From positions 1 to 64,000 of the forward strand of contig NZ_FWFL01000012.1 of assembly GCF_900172295.1 (NCBI RefSeq): a stretch of 64,000 nucleotides of DNA, given 5' to 3'. The stretch is from Roseovarius litorisediminis. Lineage in GTDB: Bacteria > Pseudomonadota > Alphaproteobacteria > Rhodobacterales > Rhodobacteraceae. Below, in pieces: positions 51,114 to 62,290 of the stretch (positions are counted from its first letter, which is position 1; the number at the start of each line of letters is the position of its first letter). Under the pieces are notes generated by a model. The model ran no database searches. It was not told the DNA's origin and was given only the letters and a program-made list of their open reading frames with translations. The translations under genes were made by a program, and so were the position numbers.

Positions 51114-52268
51114 TTACGACGCCCCCACAAACCTTGCAGCAGCTTCACCACTCATATAACTGACCCGTCCGCCTGCGATCGTCGCAGCCACGGTACGGGT
51201 CTTGGCATCCATTACTACAAGATCGGCACGTTTTCCGGGGCTTAGCTCTCCACGGTCCGCCAATCCCAGCACCTGCGCGGGGCCACTGGAAATTAGTGCC
51301 CAGGCAGCCGTCAAATCCGTCACGCCACTGTCGGCCAACAAAAAAGCCGCGCGGCGCAGCGACGGATAATGATAATCCGAGGCCAGCGCATCCACCAACC
51401 CCATCATTACCATCTCAATCGCGCTGACATTGCCGTTGTGCGACCCGCCCCGCACGACATTGGGCGCGCCCATGATCACTGGATCTTTGCCGGCACATGC
51501 GGCTTCAATCGCTTCCGCCGTCTCGGGGAATTCAGCAATCGTCACGCCCCTTGCACGCGCTGCTGCGCGGCCTTCAACCGTCCGGTCATCATGGCTTCCC
51601 AACAACACGCCTTGGGTCAAAAGGTCTGCGCTCAACTTGGTTAGCGCGTTTGGTACATCACCCATCCTCGCATGCAGCCCCTGCATGAATTCCAGATGTT
51701 TTTCGGGGTTGCGCCCGATGCGCAGCGCCTGCCCGGTCAGGCGTGGCGGGCGCTTTCCTTTTTCCAGCGCCTCATGCGGCAGGTGATCGTTGAACACCAC
51801 ATACCCAATACCATGCCGCGCAATCATTTTCTGCACCAGGTCATAGTGTTCCAGCATCGACGTCTCGAACCGGAGCTGCGCCCGCAGATCCGTCATCACG
51901 CCGGCACCGATCGCAGTTATTGCCGTAAACACCTGTTCGGCAAATTCGGGCCCGCGCATGCCCCCTTCCCAGCTGTAGAACTGCGCCAGCATGGCCGTGG
52001 TGATGCCATTGGCTGCCAATTCGGCCTCGGCGGCGATCAACCCCTGATCCAGATCCTTCATAGCCCCACGGCGGGGTGCCAGATGGCGCTCAAACCCGTC
52101 GCCGTGCGCGTCAACGATTCCAGGCAACACCAGAAATCCGCTCAGATCCACTTCGCGCCCGGTGCTATCGTCAACAATCTGCCCTTCGGCCAATGACAAT
52201 GGCATGTCACCCAAGCCTATGGGAGTCAGCACCTGAGCGCCAACCAGCCGCAACTCCAGTTTATTCAT
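51114..52268 (-). CDS. phnM: Alpha-D-ribose 1-methylphosphonate 5-triphosphate diphosphatase
   Basis: The 384-residue amidohydrolase-fold enzyme removes pyrophosphate in the C-P lyase route of phosphonate degradation. It has the metal motif [22 protein letters not shown], the region [63 protein letters not shown] and [15 protein letters not shown], all PhnM features. No other phn genes are present, so it stands alone here. It overlaps an alpha/beta-hydrolase gene upstream by four bases. The rest of a C-P lyase set might be elsewhere, or this could be a paralogue with another substrate. Confidence 0.9.
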   Translation of the reverse strand: MNKLELRLVGAQVLTPIGLGDMPLSLAEGQIVDDSTGREVDLSGFLVLPGIVDAHGDGFERHLAPRRGAMKDLDQGLIAAEAELAANGITTAMLAQFYSWEGGMRGPEFAEQVFTAITAIGAGVMTDLRAQLRFETSMLEHYDLVQKMIARHGIGYVVFNDHLPHEALEKGKRPPRLTGQALRIGRNPEKHLEFMQGLHARMGDVPNALTKLSADLLTQGVLLGSHDDRTVEGRAAARARGVTIAEFPETAEAIEAACAGKDPVIMGAPNVVRGGSHNGNVSAIEMVMMGLVDALASDYHYPSLRRAAFLLADSGVTDLTAAWALISSGPAQVLGLADRGELSPGKRADLVVMDAKTRTVAATIAGGRVSYMSGEAAARFVGAS

Positions 52269-52987
52269 TTACTACTGCCCCAGATCAGATCGCCATACTC
52301 CAGATCGTGATCAAATTTGCCGTCCCGCAGAAATGCCTCGACCTGAGCGATTACCAGCGGATTGTTCATCATGAACGTGTGGGTCACAGGCAATTCAATA
52401 TGGTCAGCCATGCCATCCACCTTGGTTGATTCAACCGATACCTTGCCGTCGTCCGGCCCCTCTATCAGCGAGGAAAAATAGGGGTTGAGTGACCGGTTTC
52501 CGGCAATCACCCCCAATTCAAAATCAATGGGTGGAAGATGCGCAGGCAACCCTTCGGGACCGGTTTCAAGCTGCAGGCCTGCAGGGCCGTTCAGCCATTC
52601 AAACAGCTCAAGCCCCCCCAATTGGTCCACCAACTGGCTGCCGTGGTTCGGCGGTCCCAGCATTACGACGCGGCCCATATCCTCGGGGCGATTGTCGCGC
52701 AACCAGAACCGCAACAAAATACCGCCCATCGAATGGGTCACAAAATGCACTTTTGTTTCTCCGCAGACGCGCACCGCAAAGGGTAATGTCTCATCCGCCA
52801 GCCGCGCGATGCGCTCCTGTGTCGACGGGTAATCCGGGCTGATCACATCATAGCCCTGACGCTCCAACAGTTCGGACATCACCAGAAGCGAGGCATCACT
52901 GCGCGCCAGCCCGTGCAGCAGCACAACGCAGTCAGCCAGCGCTGGTGCAGGCAAAAATAGGGCAAGGGCAGCAATCAACGCTTTCAT
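52265..52987 (-). CDS. Secreted alpha/beta-hydrolase (lipase/esterase-like)
   Basis: A 240-residue protein with a signal peptide (residues 1-18, ending APALA), the oxyanion region [14 protein letters not shown], the nucleophile elbow [17 protein letters not shown] with the catalytic Ser in HSMGG, and [17 protein letters not shown]. It resembles small PGAP1/lipase-type hydrolases. Periplasmic. It overlaps phnM by four bases, an unusual pairing with no evident functional link. Confidence 0.85.
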   Translation of the reverse strand: MKALIAALALFLPAPALADCVVLLHGLARSDASLLVMSELLERQGYDVISPDYPSTQERIARLADETLPFAVRVCGETKVHFVTHSMGGILLRFWLRDNRPEDMGRVVMLGPPNHGSQLVDQLGGLELFEWLNGPAGLQLETGPEGLPAHLPPIDFELGVIAGNRSLNPYFSSLIEGPDDGKVSVESTKVDGMADHIELPVTHTFMMNNPLVIAQVEAFLRDGKFDHDLEYGDLIWGSSK

Positions 52988-53051
52988 GCCCTTGAGATAG
53001 TGCCATTCGCCTCGTTACAACAGCCCCATTGTCACGCCTGAAAGGCCCACC

Positions 53052-53489
53052 ATGCCCATCCGTATCGCCACCCGTGCCGTCATTGTCATCGAAAACCGCC
53101 TGTTGCTTGTCAACGCCTTCCCCGGAGAGCAAAGCGATCTTTGGTGCGCGCCGGGCGGCGGGGTTGAACCGCATGCCTCACTGCCTGACAATCTGGCACG
53201 TGAAGTGCATGAGGAAACCGGATTGACCATCAAGGTTGGCCCACCCTGTCTGGTTAATGAATTCCACAATCCAGATACCGGTTTTCATCAGGTCGAGGTG
53301 TTCTTTCGCTGCACCGTGACCGACGGTGTGCTTAGCGACAACTGGCTGGACCCCGAGGCGATTGTCACCCGGCGCCGGTTTGTAACCCACGAAGAAATGC
53401 AGTCCCTGCGGTTCAAACCCGACAGCCTGCCACATGTCGCGTTTTCGCGCGGCATGGGCTATGACCCGCTGGAGCGACTGGTGAAATGA
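53052..53489 (+). CDS. Nudix hydrolase with an altered Nudix box
   Basis: The 145-residue protein has the Nudix fold. The box (consensus GX5EX7REUXEEXGU) reads GGVEPHASLPDNLAREVHEE followed by TGL. The final REVHEETGL is intact, but the first conserved glutamate of the box is alanine. Substrate is unknown. The neighbouring sequence ETGLTIKVGPPCLVNEFHNPDTGFHQVEVFFRC is typical. It is divergent from the lipase-like gene. Confidence 0.82.
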   Translation: MPIRIATRAVIVIENRLLLVNAFPGEQSDLWCAPGGGVEPHASLPDNLAREVHEETGLTIKVGPPCLVNEFHNPDTGFHQVEVFFRCTVTDGVLSDNWLDPEAIVTRRRFVTHEEMQSLRFKPDSLPHVAFSRGMGYDPLERLVK

Positions 53490-53501
53490 AACCCATACCC
53501 A

Positions 53502-54620
53502 TTAAGCCGTTGCAAAAAATTGCGGCCGAAACAGTTGCAAGGCAATTGCGCCAATCCCGACCAGCGTAAGCGCAAGAACGAACAACCACCCAAAGAACGG
53601 GATCAAGCCGATCAAGCCAGCCAAAACCGCGCCAACCACGGCGGCAATGGCTTTTTCGCTCCATTTTTCAGGAAGCCCCCGGCCCACGCGCTGCATGATC
53701 CCCACGCCAAAGGCGTAGACGCCAACAATATAGCCCGCCAACCCGGATAAAATTGCCAGCAACACCGTTGCAGGGCTTACGAGAATGCCGATCAACGTCA
53801 TCGCCAGCAATACCGTCGCCCCGATCAGCGCCGCCTGGGTCAAAAACCCGAACCACAATGCCCTCAATGGCTGCTCCAAAAGACGCTGCCGCACGTTGGC
53901 CAGTTGCTCGGGTAATAAAGCAGCCGCCAGTGCTGCCATGCCTGCCACAACGATCAACCCCAACAGGAAACGACCCAGAACAGCCCACCAACTGACCACA
54001 CGGTACGACGCAATGTCATGATCCCATTCACTCAGGTTGCGTCGCTCGATACGATCGGCGGGCACCACAGTTTCGGGAATTTTCAGGCTGCCAACGTTGC
54101 GTTCATAAAGAACCAACTGGCCCTCGATCTTTGCCCCGGGGTCAAAGCTGATCTCTTCGGCCGCGATATATGCGTCGCCACCAATGGCCCCGCCCATCTG
54201 TAACTCCTCTGTGGCCACGAGCGCATAGCCGCCAATATCACCCGTCAGGGCCACGGTTGAGCCTGTAGCGCGCAGATCGCCCGCGACCGGCCCGACTTTA
54301 ACGTTGTAGCCCGCCACCGTGGCGTCCCCACCGATCGCCCCGGTTGAGGTCACTCTCATGCCTGCGGCATATAAATCTTCTCCCACGGCACTACCCTGTT
54401 CAACCCGGCGTCCAGCCAGATGGGCCGAGCCCGAAATTTCTGAATTTGAGCGGACAGTTTCCCCAGCCATAAACAGATCATCAGCGCCGCTCTGGTCGTG
54501 CACCACCTCCTGACCTGCGCGGAATACGTCATCTGAAATGCGCAGGCTTGCCTCTTTTTCTTCGGCCGCCAGTGCCGCGCCAAACCCTGTCAGCGCCAGT
54601 ACAAAAAGCAAAAGTCGCAT
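53502..54620 (-). CDS. Polymer-forming (bactofilin-like) N-terminal domain with a C-terminal membrane domain
   Basis: A 372-residue protein. A signal peptide lies at about residues 1-18. A region of short repeats follows (SGSAHLAGRRVEQGSAVGEDLYAAGMRVTSTGAIGGDATVAGYNVKVGPVAGDLRATGSTVALTGDIGGYAL) that suggests a right-handed beta-helix or polymerising fold of the bactofilin/DUF8173 type. After a linker, about five hydrophobic helices occupy residues 205-360. The ATG at 54620 is preceded by AAGGGGG. It may form periplasmic scaffold. Function unproven. Confidence 0.72.
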   Translation of the reverse strand: MRLLLFVLALTGFGAALAAEEKEASLRISDDVFRAGQEVVHDQSGADDLFMAGETVRSNSEISGSAHLAGRRVEQGSAVGEDLYAAGMRVTSTGAIGGDATVAGYNVKVGPVAGDLRATGSTVALTGDIGGYALVATEELQMGGAIGGDAYIAAEEISFDPGAKIEGQLVLYERNVGSLKIPETVVPADRIERRNLSEWDHDIASYRVVSWWAVLGRFLLGLIVVAGMAALAAALLPEQLANVRQRLLEQPLRALWFGFLTQAALIGATVLLAMTLIGILVSPATVLLAILSGLAGYIVGVYAFGVGIMQRVGRGLPEKWSEKAIAAVVGAVLAGLIGLIPFFGWLFVLALTLVGIGAIALQLFRPQFFATA

Positions 54621-54720
54621 GGGTGCCCCCTTCTGATTTGCAGATAAATTCATAAACGGAACTTAACACGTTGCCGGGCAAGATGACTTGAGCGAGATTA
54701 ATTCGCAGGCCGGATTCTGG

Positions 54721-55569
54721 TTACGCCTTGCTGCGCCCAACCGAGATTGCCACGCCCCCCAGCACAAGGGTCGAGGCCAGCGCGAATTGCCATGTCAGCG
54801 CTTCGCCCAGAAACACCATGCCACCCGCCATGGCGATCACCGGCACCGTCAGTTGAGACACCGCCGCCACCGACGAGGCCAGTCGTGGCAGAACGCTGTA
54901 CCACAACGCATATCCCATCCCCGAGGTGACGGCCCCCGACAGGATGGCCAGCACAACCCCCTGCGCTCCAATCATTACGCCCGTCGGACCCGCGGGCAGC
55001 ATCAACCCCACCAAAAGCCCCACTGGGGTAGCCAGAATGAAATTTGCTGCCGTTCCCATCAGCCCATCGCGACTGAGGCGGCCGGCCAGCGAATACACAC
55101 CCCAGCCAACCCCTGCCAGAGCCATTAAAAGCCCGTGCATGACGCTTACTTTTGGGCCGGCCCCGGGCCAAAGCAACCAGACCAGGCCGGCAAAGGCCAG
55201 CGCCGCCCCGATCCAGCGCCGCAGCGGCATCGGCTCGGCCTTGATCAGGCCACCGGCAAACATTGTGATCTGTACCACGCCGAAAAGGATCAGCGCGCCC
55301 AAACCGGCATCCAGGCCCCGATAAGCAGTTGAGAATCCGTAAAGATAGACCAAAAGCGAGACCACGCCCGCCAACCGGCCTGGTCCGCCCAGATGCAGCC
55401 TGCCACGCAGCACCAGACACAAGACCGCCAATGCCAACGCCCCGGCCAGCAGCCGGATCACCCCAAAACTGATCGCATCAATACCGCCGCCCGCCAGTGC
55501 CATCCGGTTCAGCACCGAATTGGCTGCAAAGGCGATCATCGTCAGGGCAGTCAACAGGAAAAGGCGCAT
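54721..55569 (-). CDS. EamA/DMT-family transporter
   Basis: The 282-residue inner-membrane protein has about ten hydrophobic segments, in two EamA repeats, with NSVLNRMALAGGGIDAISFGVIRLLAGALAL and SGAVTSGMGYALWYSVLPRLASSVAAVSQLTVPVIAMAGGMVFLGEAL. This is the drug/metabolite transporter superfamily. Substrate unknown. It shares one base with the GNAT gene (TGATG), and with the phosphoesterase forms an operon. Confidence 0.88.
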   Translation of the reverse strand: MRLFLLTALTMIAFAANSVLNRMALAGGGIDAISFGVIRLLAGALALAVLCLVLRGRLHLGGPGRLAGVVSLLVYLYGFSTAYRGLDAGLGALILFGVVQITMFAGGLIKAEPMPLRRWIGAALAFAGLVWLLWPGAGPKVSVMHGLLMALAGVGWGVYSLAGRLSRDGLMGTAANFILATPVGLLVGLMLPAGPTGVMIGAQGVVLAILSGAVTSGMGYALWYSVLPRLASSVAAVSQLTVPVIAMAGGMVFLGEALTWQFALASTLVLGGVAISVGRSKA

Positions 55570-56102
55570 CAGATGCTTTCAAATGCTTTGGGGTAGGTCA
55601 ATTCCTGTTTTGGCACATCCGCACCCGGCCCCGCCAGCAACGTATGCGTGATCGGATAGGGTGAGGTCAGCCCGGCCGCTCTTTCAAGGCTGAACCCCGC
55701 GCGTCCATAGAACTCCGGCTGGCCCAGCACCACAACATAGCTGCCGCTTATCCTGGCCCATTCGCTTAACAGGCCAATCATCCGCCGGCCGTTTCGCTGC
55801 CGTTGCCAATCGGGATGTATCGCCACCGGCGCCAGACATAGCCAGTCCTTAGGCTGCCGAAATCGAGAAAGCGCAAAAAACCCAATGATCCTGTCCCCCT
55901 GTGGCAACACCATTTCGCCAGCCATTGCGCCGGTTTTACGCAACGCCCTGACCAGCTTGACTTCTTCATTGCCGCCAAAGGATTGCATCAGCAAGGCATC
56001 TACCTTGCCTTCCTCACCGCGCCGCATCTCGCGGGTAAATTCCCTGTTTGAGAACATTGCACCTTTGCCCTTGAAGCTGTCCGAGTTCGAGCCCTGTTTC
56101 AT
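55569..56102 (-). CDS. GNAT-family N-acetyltransferase
   Basis: A 177-residue acetyltransferase: REFTREMRRGEEGKVDALLMQSFGGNEEVKLVRALRKTGAMAGEMVLPQGDRIIGFFALS, then the acetyl-CoA motif LCLAPVAIHPDWQRQRNGRRMIGLLSEWA and VVLGQPEFYGRAGFSLERA. It is similar to the YhbS type. Substrate unknown. It overlaps the phosphoesterase by four bases and the transporter by one, so the three are co-transcribed. The ATG at 56102 could be replaced by one at residue 16. Confidence 0.85.
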   Translation of the reverse strand: MKQGSNSDSFKGKGAMFSNREFTREMRRGEEGKVDALLMQSFGGNEEVKLVRALRKTGAMAGEMVLPQGDRIIGFFALSRFRQPKDWLCLAPVAIHPDWQRQRNGRRMIGLLSEWARISGSYVVVLGQPEFYGRAGFSLERAAGLTSPYPITHTLLAGPGADVPKQELTYPKAFESI

Positions 56103-57832
56103 CCCTCACATTCAGCAACTTTTACATTCAGATCAACACCCTGCGCGGCGGGCACCCAATGCGGTGTGATTTTCCAACCCGTTGAAGTGGGACTATGCGC
56201 ATCGCGTTCCAGTATAAGATATCCATGGCGACTGACTGAAGTGATCCTGGCATGCATGTCCTGCGGCCCGAACACGCCTTTCTTTTGGTGCGGGTTTGTT
56301 AACTTCAACACCGTGGTACACGCCACGGCAGGCGTTTGGGGCAGATCCTTGGCTACCAATCCAGCCTTATCCCATGCGGTGCCACCATGACCGGCGATAT
56401 GCACTTCAGTCACCACTGTCCCGGTCGCAATTGAGGCTGAAGACGACAGTTCAACCTTCTGATAAAGATGCTGATGCCCGGTCAGGATCGCCCTCGGCCA
56501 ACAACTGAAATTGCCCAACCCGCCACAGCCCGCAACCTGGGCAAACGCGTTGCTGACCGCCTCAAGAACCTTCTGATCGGCAAATTGGAACTCACTGTTG
56601 TAATGCAGCAGCATCGCGGGCGGAATATGCGTCAGCCAGATCTTATCGCGCCCGCCCTCGGCTGCCACATTGAACGCATTGTTTTGGCTGGCGTTCCAGT
56701 CATTGCCACTGTCGATTACATGAAAGCGGAACGGAGGTACGGTTGTGTCATTGCGTGGAGCCACATCGAAATACCAGGCTTCCGAATAATCCGCCCCGGT
56801 CTGGCAGCCGTTCAACGCATCCCCCTCATCCGGCGCGGTATTGTCCAGAATACGAGGGCCAAACATCTCAAACCAGCCGCCGCCGAACCAGGAGGAACTA
56901 CAAAGTTCGTGATTCCCGCGCACGAAAACAAAAGGCGCTGCCAGCATCATCGGTTGGGCAGCATTCAGGAACTCGTACAGCCAGTATTCAAACCGATTCC
57001 TGCCGACCCCCAGCCAAAAACCACCAAACTCGCCTTCCTCATAGAAATAGTGATGATCGCCTCCATGGATGATAAAATCCGGTGGGGTTTTGGCTATGTC
57101 TTTTGCCACGCTCGGCAATGCCCATTTCCAGATAGCGTCTGACTTATCAGGCCTGTCTTCGCAATCCTGCCACCAACGGCCACCCTTTGATTTTCCCTCT
57201 ACCTGCCCCCGGCAACCGCTATCGGCCAGAAAGCCCGCTCGTATGGACTTGCCGCCATTGCTGCGCCTACCAAAAAGCGCAGGCCCAGCCATCGTCGCCG
57301 GTCGTTGCACTGCATTGGGATCGACATTGCCGGGGTAAAGCGTGGGAATCTGATGATTCAACGTCACCGAAACGCTTGCCGCAGCCGGATCCATTGCCAC
57401 CGCACAGATCGCTACATCATACGTTCTGATCGGCGCCGTACTGCTGGCCAGTTGCAGGTTACCCTTCAACGCGCCGCGAAACCGGATAAACGCATTGGGA
57501 GCCTTACCCGTCACATCAACCAACGGATTTGTGCAGGCGTCCTCAACTCTGGCACCGGTCTGGACCGCCAGAATAAACCTGGCCTCCATCTGCGGCACGA
57601 CATCACCGTTATTTACTCCCGGCATCGGCCCCTTAGGGCCCGGCAGGATTTGCGACCACATCGCCATCACCGAAAGCTTCGACAGGTCAGGGTCAGGCAC
57701 GACATTTACCGGCACCCCGGCCACCTTAATACCTTCTTCAGCCTGTGCATTCAGCGCAATGAAGGGCAACAGCACAAAAACGGCAAGCAGCCGGATTGAA
57801 AATGAAACCACGGGATCCCCACTTAAAAACAT
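56099..57832 (-). CDS. Secreted calcineurin-like metallophosphoesterase
   Basis: The 577-residue exported protein has a signal peptide (about residues 1-31, ending LNAQA), an N-terminal beta-rich domain to residue ~190, and a metallophosphoesterase domain with the motifs GGDHHYFYE, FVRGNHELCSSSWFGGGW and LTGHQHLYQKVELSS. It therefore binds two metals and hydrolyses phosphoesters or pyrophosphates in the periplasm or outside. The DSG in FLADSGCRG marks the first metal aspartate. Substrate unknown. First gene of the GNAT/transporter operon. Confidence 0.85.
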   Translation of the reverse strand: MFLSGDPVVSFSIRLLAVFVLLPFIALNAQAEEGIKVAGVPVNVVPDPDLSKLSVMAMWSQILPGPKGPMPGVNNGDVVPQMEARFILAVQTGARVEDACTNPLVDVTGKAPNAFIRFRGALKGNLQLASSTAPIRTYDVAICAVAMDPAAASVSVTLNHQIPTLYPGNVDPNAVQRPATMAGPALFGRRSNGGKSIRAGFLADSGCRGQVEGKSKGGRWWQDCEDRPDKSDAIWKWALPSVAKDIAKTPPDFIIHGGDHHYFYEEGEFGGFWLGVGRNRFEYWLYEFLNAAQPMMLAAPFVFVRGNHELCSSSWFGGGWFEMFGPRILDNTAPDEGDALNGCQTGADYSEAWYFDVAPRNDTTVPPFRFHVIDSGNDWNASQNNAFNVAAEGGRDKIWLTHIPPAMLLHYNSEFQFADQKVLEAVSNAFAQVAGCGGLGNFSCWPRAILTGHQHLYQKVELSSSASIATGTVVTEVHIAGHGGTAWDKAGLVAKDLPQTPAVACTTVLKLTNPHQKKGVFGPQDMHARITSVSRHGYLILERDAHSPTSTGWKITPHWVPAAQGVDLNVKVAECEG

Positions 57833-57909
57833 TTAGATGAAATGGTGCACGCTCGAACCGCATCAGGGTTGTGGAGGCTTTCCTTCAAGTCAAGGGATTT
57901 TCCAAATAC

Positions 57910-57937
57910 AAAAAAGGGGCCGCCTAAAGGCGACCCC
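57910..57937 (-). terminator. Rho-independent terminator of groESL
   Basis: On the minus strand GGGGTCGCC-TTTA-GGCGGCCCC forms a 9-bp stem with one G-T pair and is followed by TTTTTTG. It lies about 28 bases after the groEL stop codon. Confidence 0.8.
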
Positions 57938-57964
57938 AATCCGTCAGCATAAAGGTGCGCAGGA

Positions 57965-59638
<1,674 letters not shown>

Positions 59639-59677
59639 TTACGAAAAAGCGCGCTGTATCACGCGCCGTCAGCGCCT

Positions 59678-59965
59678 TCAGGCCATTACGCCCAGAATGT
59701 CGCTTTCTTTCATGATCAGCAGCTCTTCACCGTCGATGGTGATCTCGGTGCCGGACCATTTGCCGAACAGAACACGATCGCCAGCCTTTACGGCCATTTC
59801 GATCAGCTCGCCGCTGTCTTTGCGGGCGCCTTCGCCACAAGCAACGACTTCGCCTTCGCTGGGCTTTTCTTTTGCACTGTCAGGGATAATCAACCCACCA
59901 GCAGTTTTTTCTTCGCTTTCAACACGGCGGACAACGACGCGGTCATGCAGTGGTTTAAATGCCAT
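59678..59965 (-). CDS. groES: Co-chaperonin GroES
   Basis: The 95-residue ring co-chaperonin: [20 protein letters not shown], the mobile loop [29 protein letters not shown] and [36 protein letters not shown] precedes the ATG by eight bases. First gene of the operon, which is transcribed from the promoter and CIRCE at 60017-60079. Confidence 0.98.
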   Translation of the reverse strand: MAFKPLHDRVVVRRVESEEKTAGGLIIPDSAKEKPSEGEVVACGEGARKDSGELIEMAVKAGDRVLFGKWSGTEITIDGEELLIMKESDILGVMA

Positions 59966-60016
59966 CTCTGAGGCTCCTTAGCTCAAAGTTACTCCCTATG
60001 ACCCTCCAAGGGGTCG

Positions 60017-60043
60017 TTAGCACTCACTTTGATCGAGTGCTAA
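60017..60043. promoter_or_regulatory. CIRCE element (HrcA operator)
   Basis: TTAGCACTC (60017-60025) and GAGTGCTAA (60035-60043) form the exact CIRCE inverted repeat with a 9-base spacer, ACTTTGATC. HrcA binds it to repress groESL at normal temperature. It lies downstream of the -10 box. Confidence 0.97.
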
Positions 60044-60050
60044 CGGCGCA

Positions 60051-60079
60051 TAGCTAAGGTCAGGCTTCGGGGCTGTCAA
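60051..60079 (-). promoter_or_regulatory. groES promoter (-35 TTGACA, -10 TAGCTA)
   Basis: On the minus strand TTGACA (60079-60074) and TAGCTA (60056-60051) are 17 bases apart, the ideal spacing for a vegetative promoter. The CIRCE element follows seven bases downstream, so it covers the transcript start. Confidence 0.8.
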
Positions 60080-60171
60080 CAACGCATCCACACTTTTTTC
60101 GCCAATTTGATTGAACCGCCGGGTAGGGCCTTCTAGCTTGAGGTCATTCAAGCCCGCTTAAAAGGTGCCCA

Positions 60172-61158
60172 ATGGTTCGACTTCTTGCTGCGATTTTATT
60201 TATGCTTCAACCACTTGCCGCCTTCGCCACCTGCGAAGGCACTGACCTGATTTCGGCTCTGTCGGATGAAGACCGGTCCAGGCTAACCGCTCGCGCCTAC
60301 GCCGCGCCCTACCCCAAAGGCCTGCTGTGGCAGGCTAAACGCGACGAAACGCAGATCACGCTTTTTGGCACCTACCACTTGCTGCACGATCAGACACAAT
60401 CCCATCTTGATCGTGTAAAACCCCTGATCGACAACGCTGACGCGATTTATCTTGAGGTGTCGAACAATGATCAGGCCCAACTTCAGCGCGAAATTGCGGC
60501 AGACCCTTCGATCATGTTTATCACCGACGGTGCCACCCTGCCTGATCTTCTGGGCGCAGAAGACTGGAAACGTCTTGTCGATGAAATGCGCTTGCGGGCC
60601 ATACCTGGCTTCATGGCCGCACGTTTCAAACCCTTCTGGGCCGCAATGATGCTGGGCATCGGCCCCTGTGAAGCGCGCAGCGGCCTGATGGAGAAGAAAG
60701 GTATCGATGCCCGCATCGGGGATTACGCGCAGTCCATTGGAAACGATAGCCGATCGCTTGAAGATTATAGAACGCTACTGACCCTCTTTGACGATTTTCC
60801 ACAAAAGGATCAACTGGACATGATCCGCCTTTTCTTTACCTGGTCCGGCGACGCCGATGATCTGGCCTATACCTTGCGCAAACGCTACCTTGATCAGGAA
60901 ATCGCCCTGATTTGGGAGTTTTCACGCTATATCTCGGACGAGTTTGGCGACGCCAAAGCCGCCAGGGATTTTGAAGTGTTCGAGCAACAGTTACTGAACC
61001 GGCGCAATCAGGGCTGGGTTGAACGGCTAATGGATCAGGCCTCGGGTCAGCAGGTTTTCATGGCCGTCGGCGCAGCACACCTGCCAGGTGAAACTGGCGT
61101 CCTTCAGTTGCTTGCCGACAAGGGTTTCTCTATCACCCGTTTGCCGTTTGAAAAGTAA
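60172..61158 (+). CDS. TraB/GumN-family protein, secreted
   Basis: The 328-residue protein has a signal peptide (residues 1-19, ending AAFA) and TraB/GumN motifs: KGLLWQAKRDETQITLFGTYHLLHDQ (GTYH), IYLEVSNNDQ, and the C-terminal MAVGAAHLPGETGVLQLLADKGFSI (G-x-x-H). The conserved GxxH pairs and glutamate fit a metal-dependent peptidase-like fold (Tiki/TraB). Probably periplasmic, function unknown. It is divergent from groES, with 206 bases in between. Confidence 0.88.
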   Translation: MVRLLAAILFMLQPLAAFATCEGTDLISALSDEDRSRLTARAYAAPYPKGLLWQAKRDETQITLFGTYHLLHDQTQSHLDRVKPLIDNADAIYLEVSNNDQAQLQREIAADPSIMFITDGATLPDLLGAEDWKRLVDEMRLRAIPGFMAARFKPFWAAMMLGIGPCEARSGLMEKKGIDARIGDYAQSIGNDSRSLEDYRTLLTLFDDFPQKDQLDMIRLFFTWSGDADDLAYTLRKRYLDQEIALIWEFSRYISDEFGDAKAARDFEVFEQQLLNRRNQGWVERLMDQASGQQVFMAVGAAHLPGETGVLQLLADKGFSITRLPFEK

Positions 61159-61307
61159 ACAACCAAAAAGATCTCCACGCCACCACCTCTGATTGTGTAT
61201 CTGCCATTCGCATCTGCGCAGACTTGCATGCGCCGCGAGCCGCGTGCAAATTAAAAACCAATGGTGAACTTACGCGCGCCAAGGCTTTTCAGACGGGGGA
61301 TCAACTT

Positions 61308-62216
61308 ATGAAAATCAAAATTAACTTTTCCAGCCGAATTTGGATTTTAGGTTTGGCATTGTCGATTCAGGGGTACAACGCTGCTGCTCAGGCCGAGCCC
61401 TCTATCCTGCCGGATTGCGACGGGGCCTATGGATTTGGTATCGTAGGGTATTCAAAGATTGACGGGCCAAATGTCGCCACGACCAATGAACTTTCCGAGA
61501 TATGCTGGAACGATCAGACTGCAACTTTCCGGACGGCGCACGAATCTTCCCGCGATCTTGAGCTGACCGCCCAACAGGGCGGAACTGCCAAGTACCAGCG
61601 CCTGAATGGTGGCACCGTTTCGCCCGAGAACGAACAGCTCCAGGTTGGCACATGGGAATCCCGTCCGGACGGGAGCCTCCCTTACGTCCGCTGGACCACC
61701 GAAAACAGCCGAAGCCGTGAAGAGCTGAAAGGCAACGACTATGTCACGGCCGAAGGTTTTCTGGTCGGCACGGCCAGGTTCACTCCTAAACCCCAGCCCG
61801 CAATCTATGATGTCGAGATGCAGATTACCGGCGTGGGCGGTTCGATCATGTCGATGGTGTTCAACATGTTCCTGCCCATGCAGGGAGAAGTTGCGATCAA
61901 TGGTGATGCGCTCTCGGTTTCCCTGGTCAGCTTCATGCCAAATATGGGACCGGGTGATGTGAAGCTCAACATGGATCTAACTGAAACAGACGTCGGATTT
62001 GACGGCGATGCTCACCTTAAGATGGAAAATGAACTTCTGGCAGGGGCACCCCCGATGATGTGGAAGAAAATTGATCTGCGCCTGGAAGAACTGGCAACTT
62101 TTTATTCCGGCGATGAAATGGCGTTTGTCGGCAGCTTTACCGGAGAAATGCAAAGTTTCGCCGGTGAAAGCTCACGAATCACATACTCTTTAATCGGAAG
62201 CGGCAAACAGCGTTAG
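61308..62216 (+). CDS. Secreted protein of unknown family
   Basis: A 302-residue protein with an N-terminal signal (about residues 1-30, ending AEPS). No family was recognised. It contains a repeated beta-like pattern, for example VEMQITGVGGSIMSMVFNMFLPMQGEVAINGDALSVSLVSFMPNMGPGDVKLNMDLTETDVGFDGDAHLKME, that suggests a beta-sheet lipid- or polymer-binding fold. GGGGGA precedes the ATG at 61308 by seven bases. Its partner and role are unknown. Confidence 0.6.
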   Translation: MKIKINFSSRIWILGLALSIQGYNAAAQAEPSILPDCDGAYGFGIVGYSKIDGPNVATTNELSEICWNDQTATFRTAHESSRDLELTAQQGGTAKYQRLNGGTVSPENEQLQVGTWESRPDGSLPYVRWTTENSRSREELKGNDYVTAEGFLVGTARFTPKPQPAIYDVEMQITGVGGSIMSMVFNMFLPMQGEVAINGDALSVSLVSFMPNMGPGDVKLNMDLTETDVGFDGDAHLKMENELLAGAPPMMWKKIDLRLEELATFYSGDEMAFVGSFTGEMQSFAGESSRITYSLIGSGKQR

Positions 62217-62290
62217 AGCCTGCGTTTGTTGACGTTTGCACAAGCAGAATGCCAAAAAGGGATAGCTTGTATCTTTTGGCACAAGGCCGG

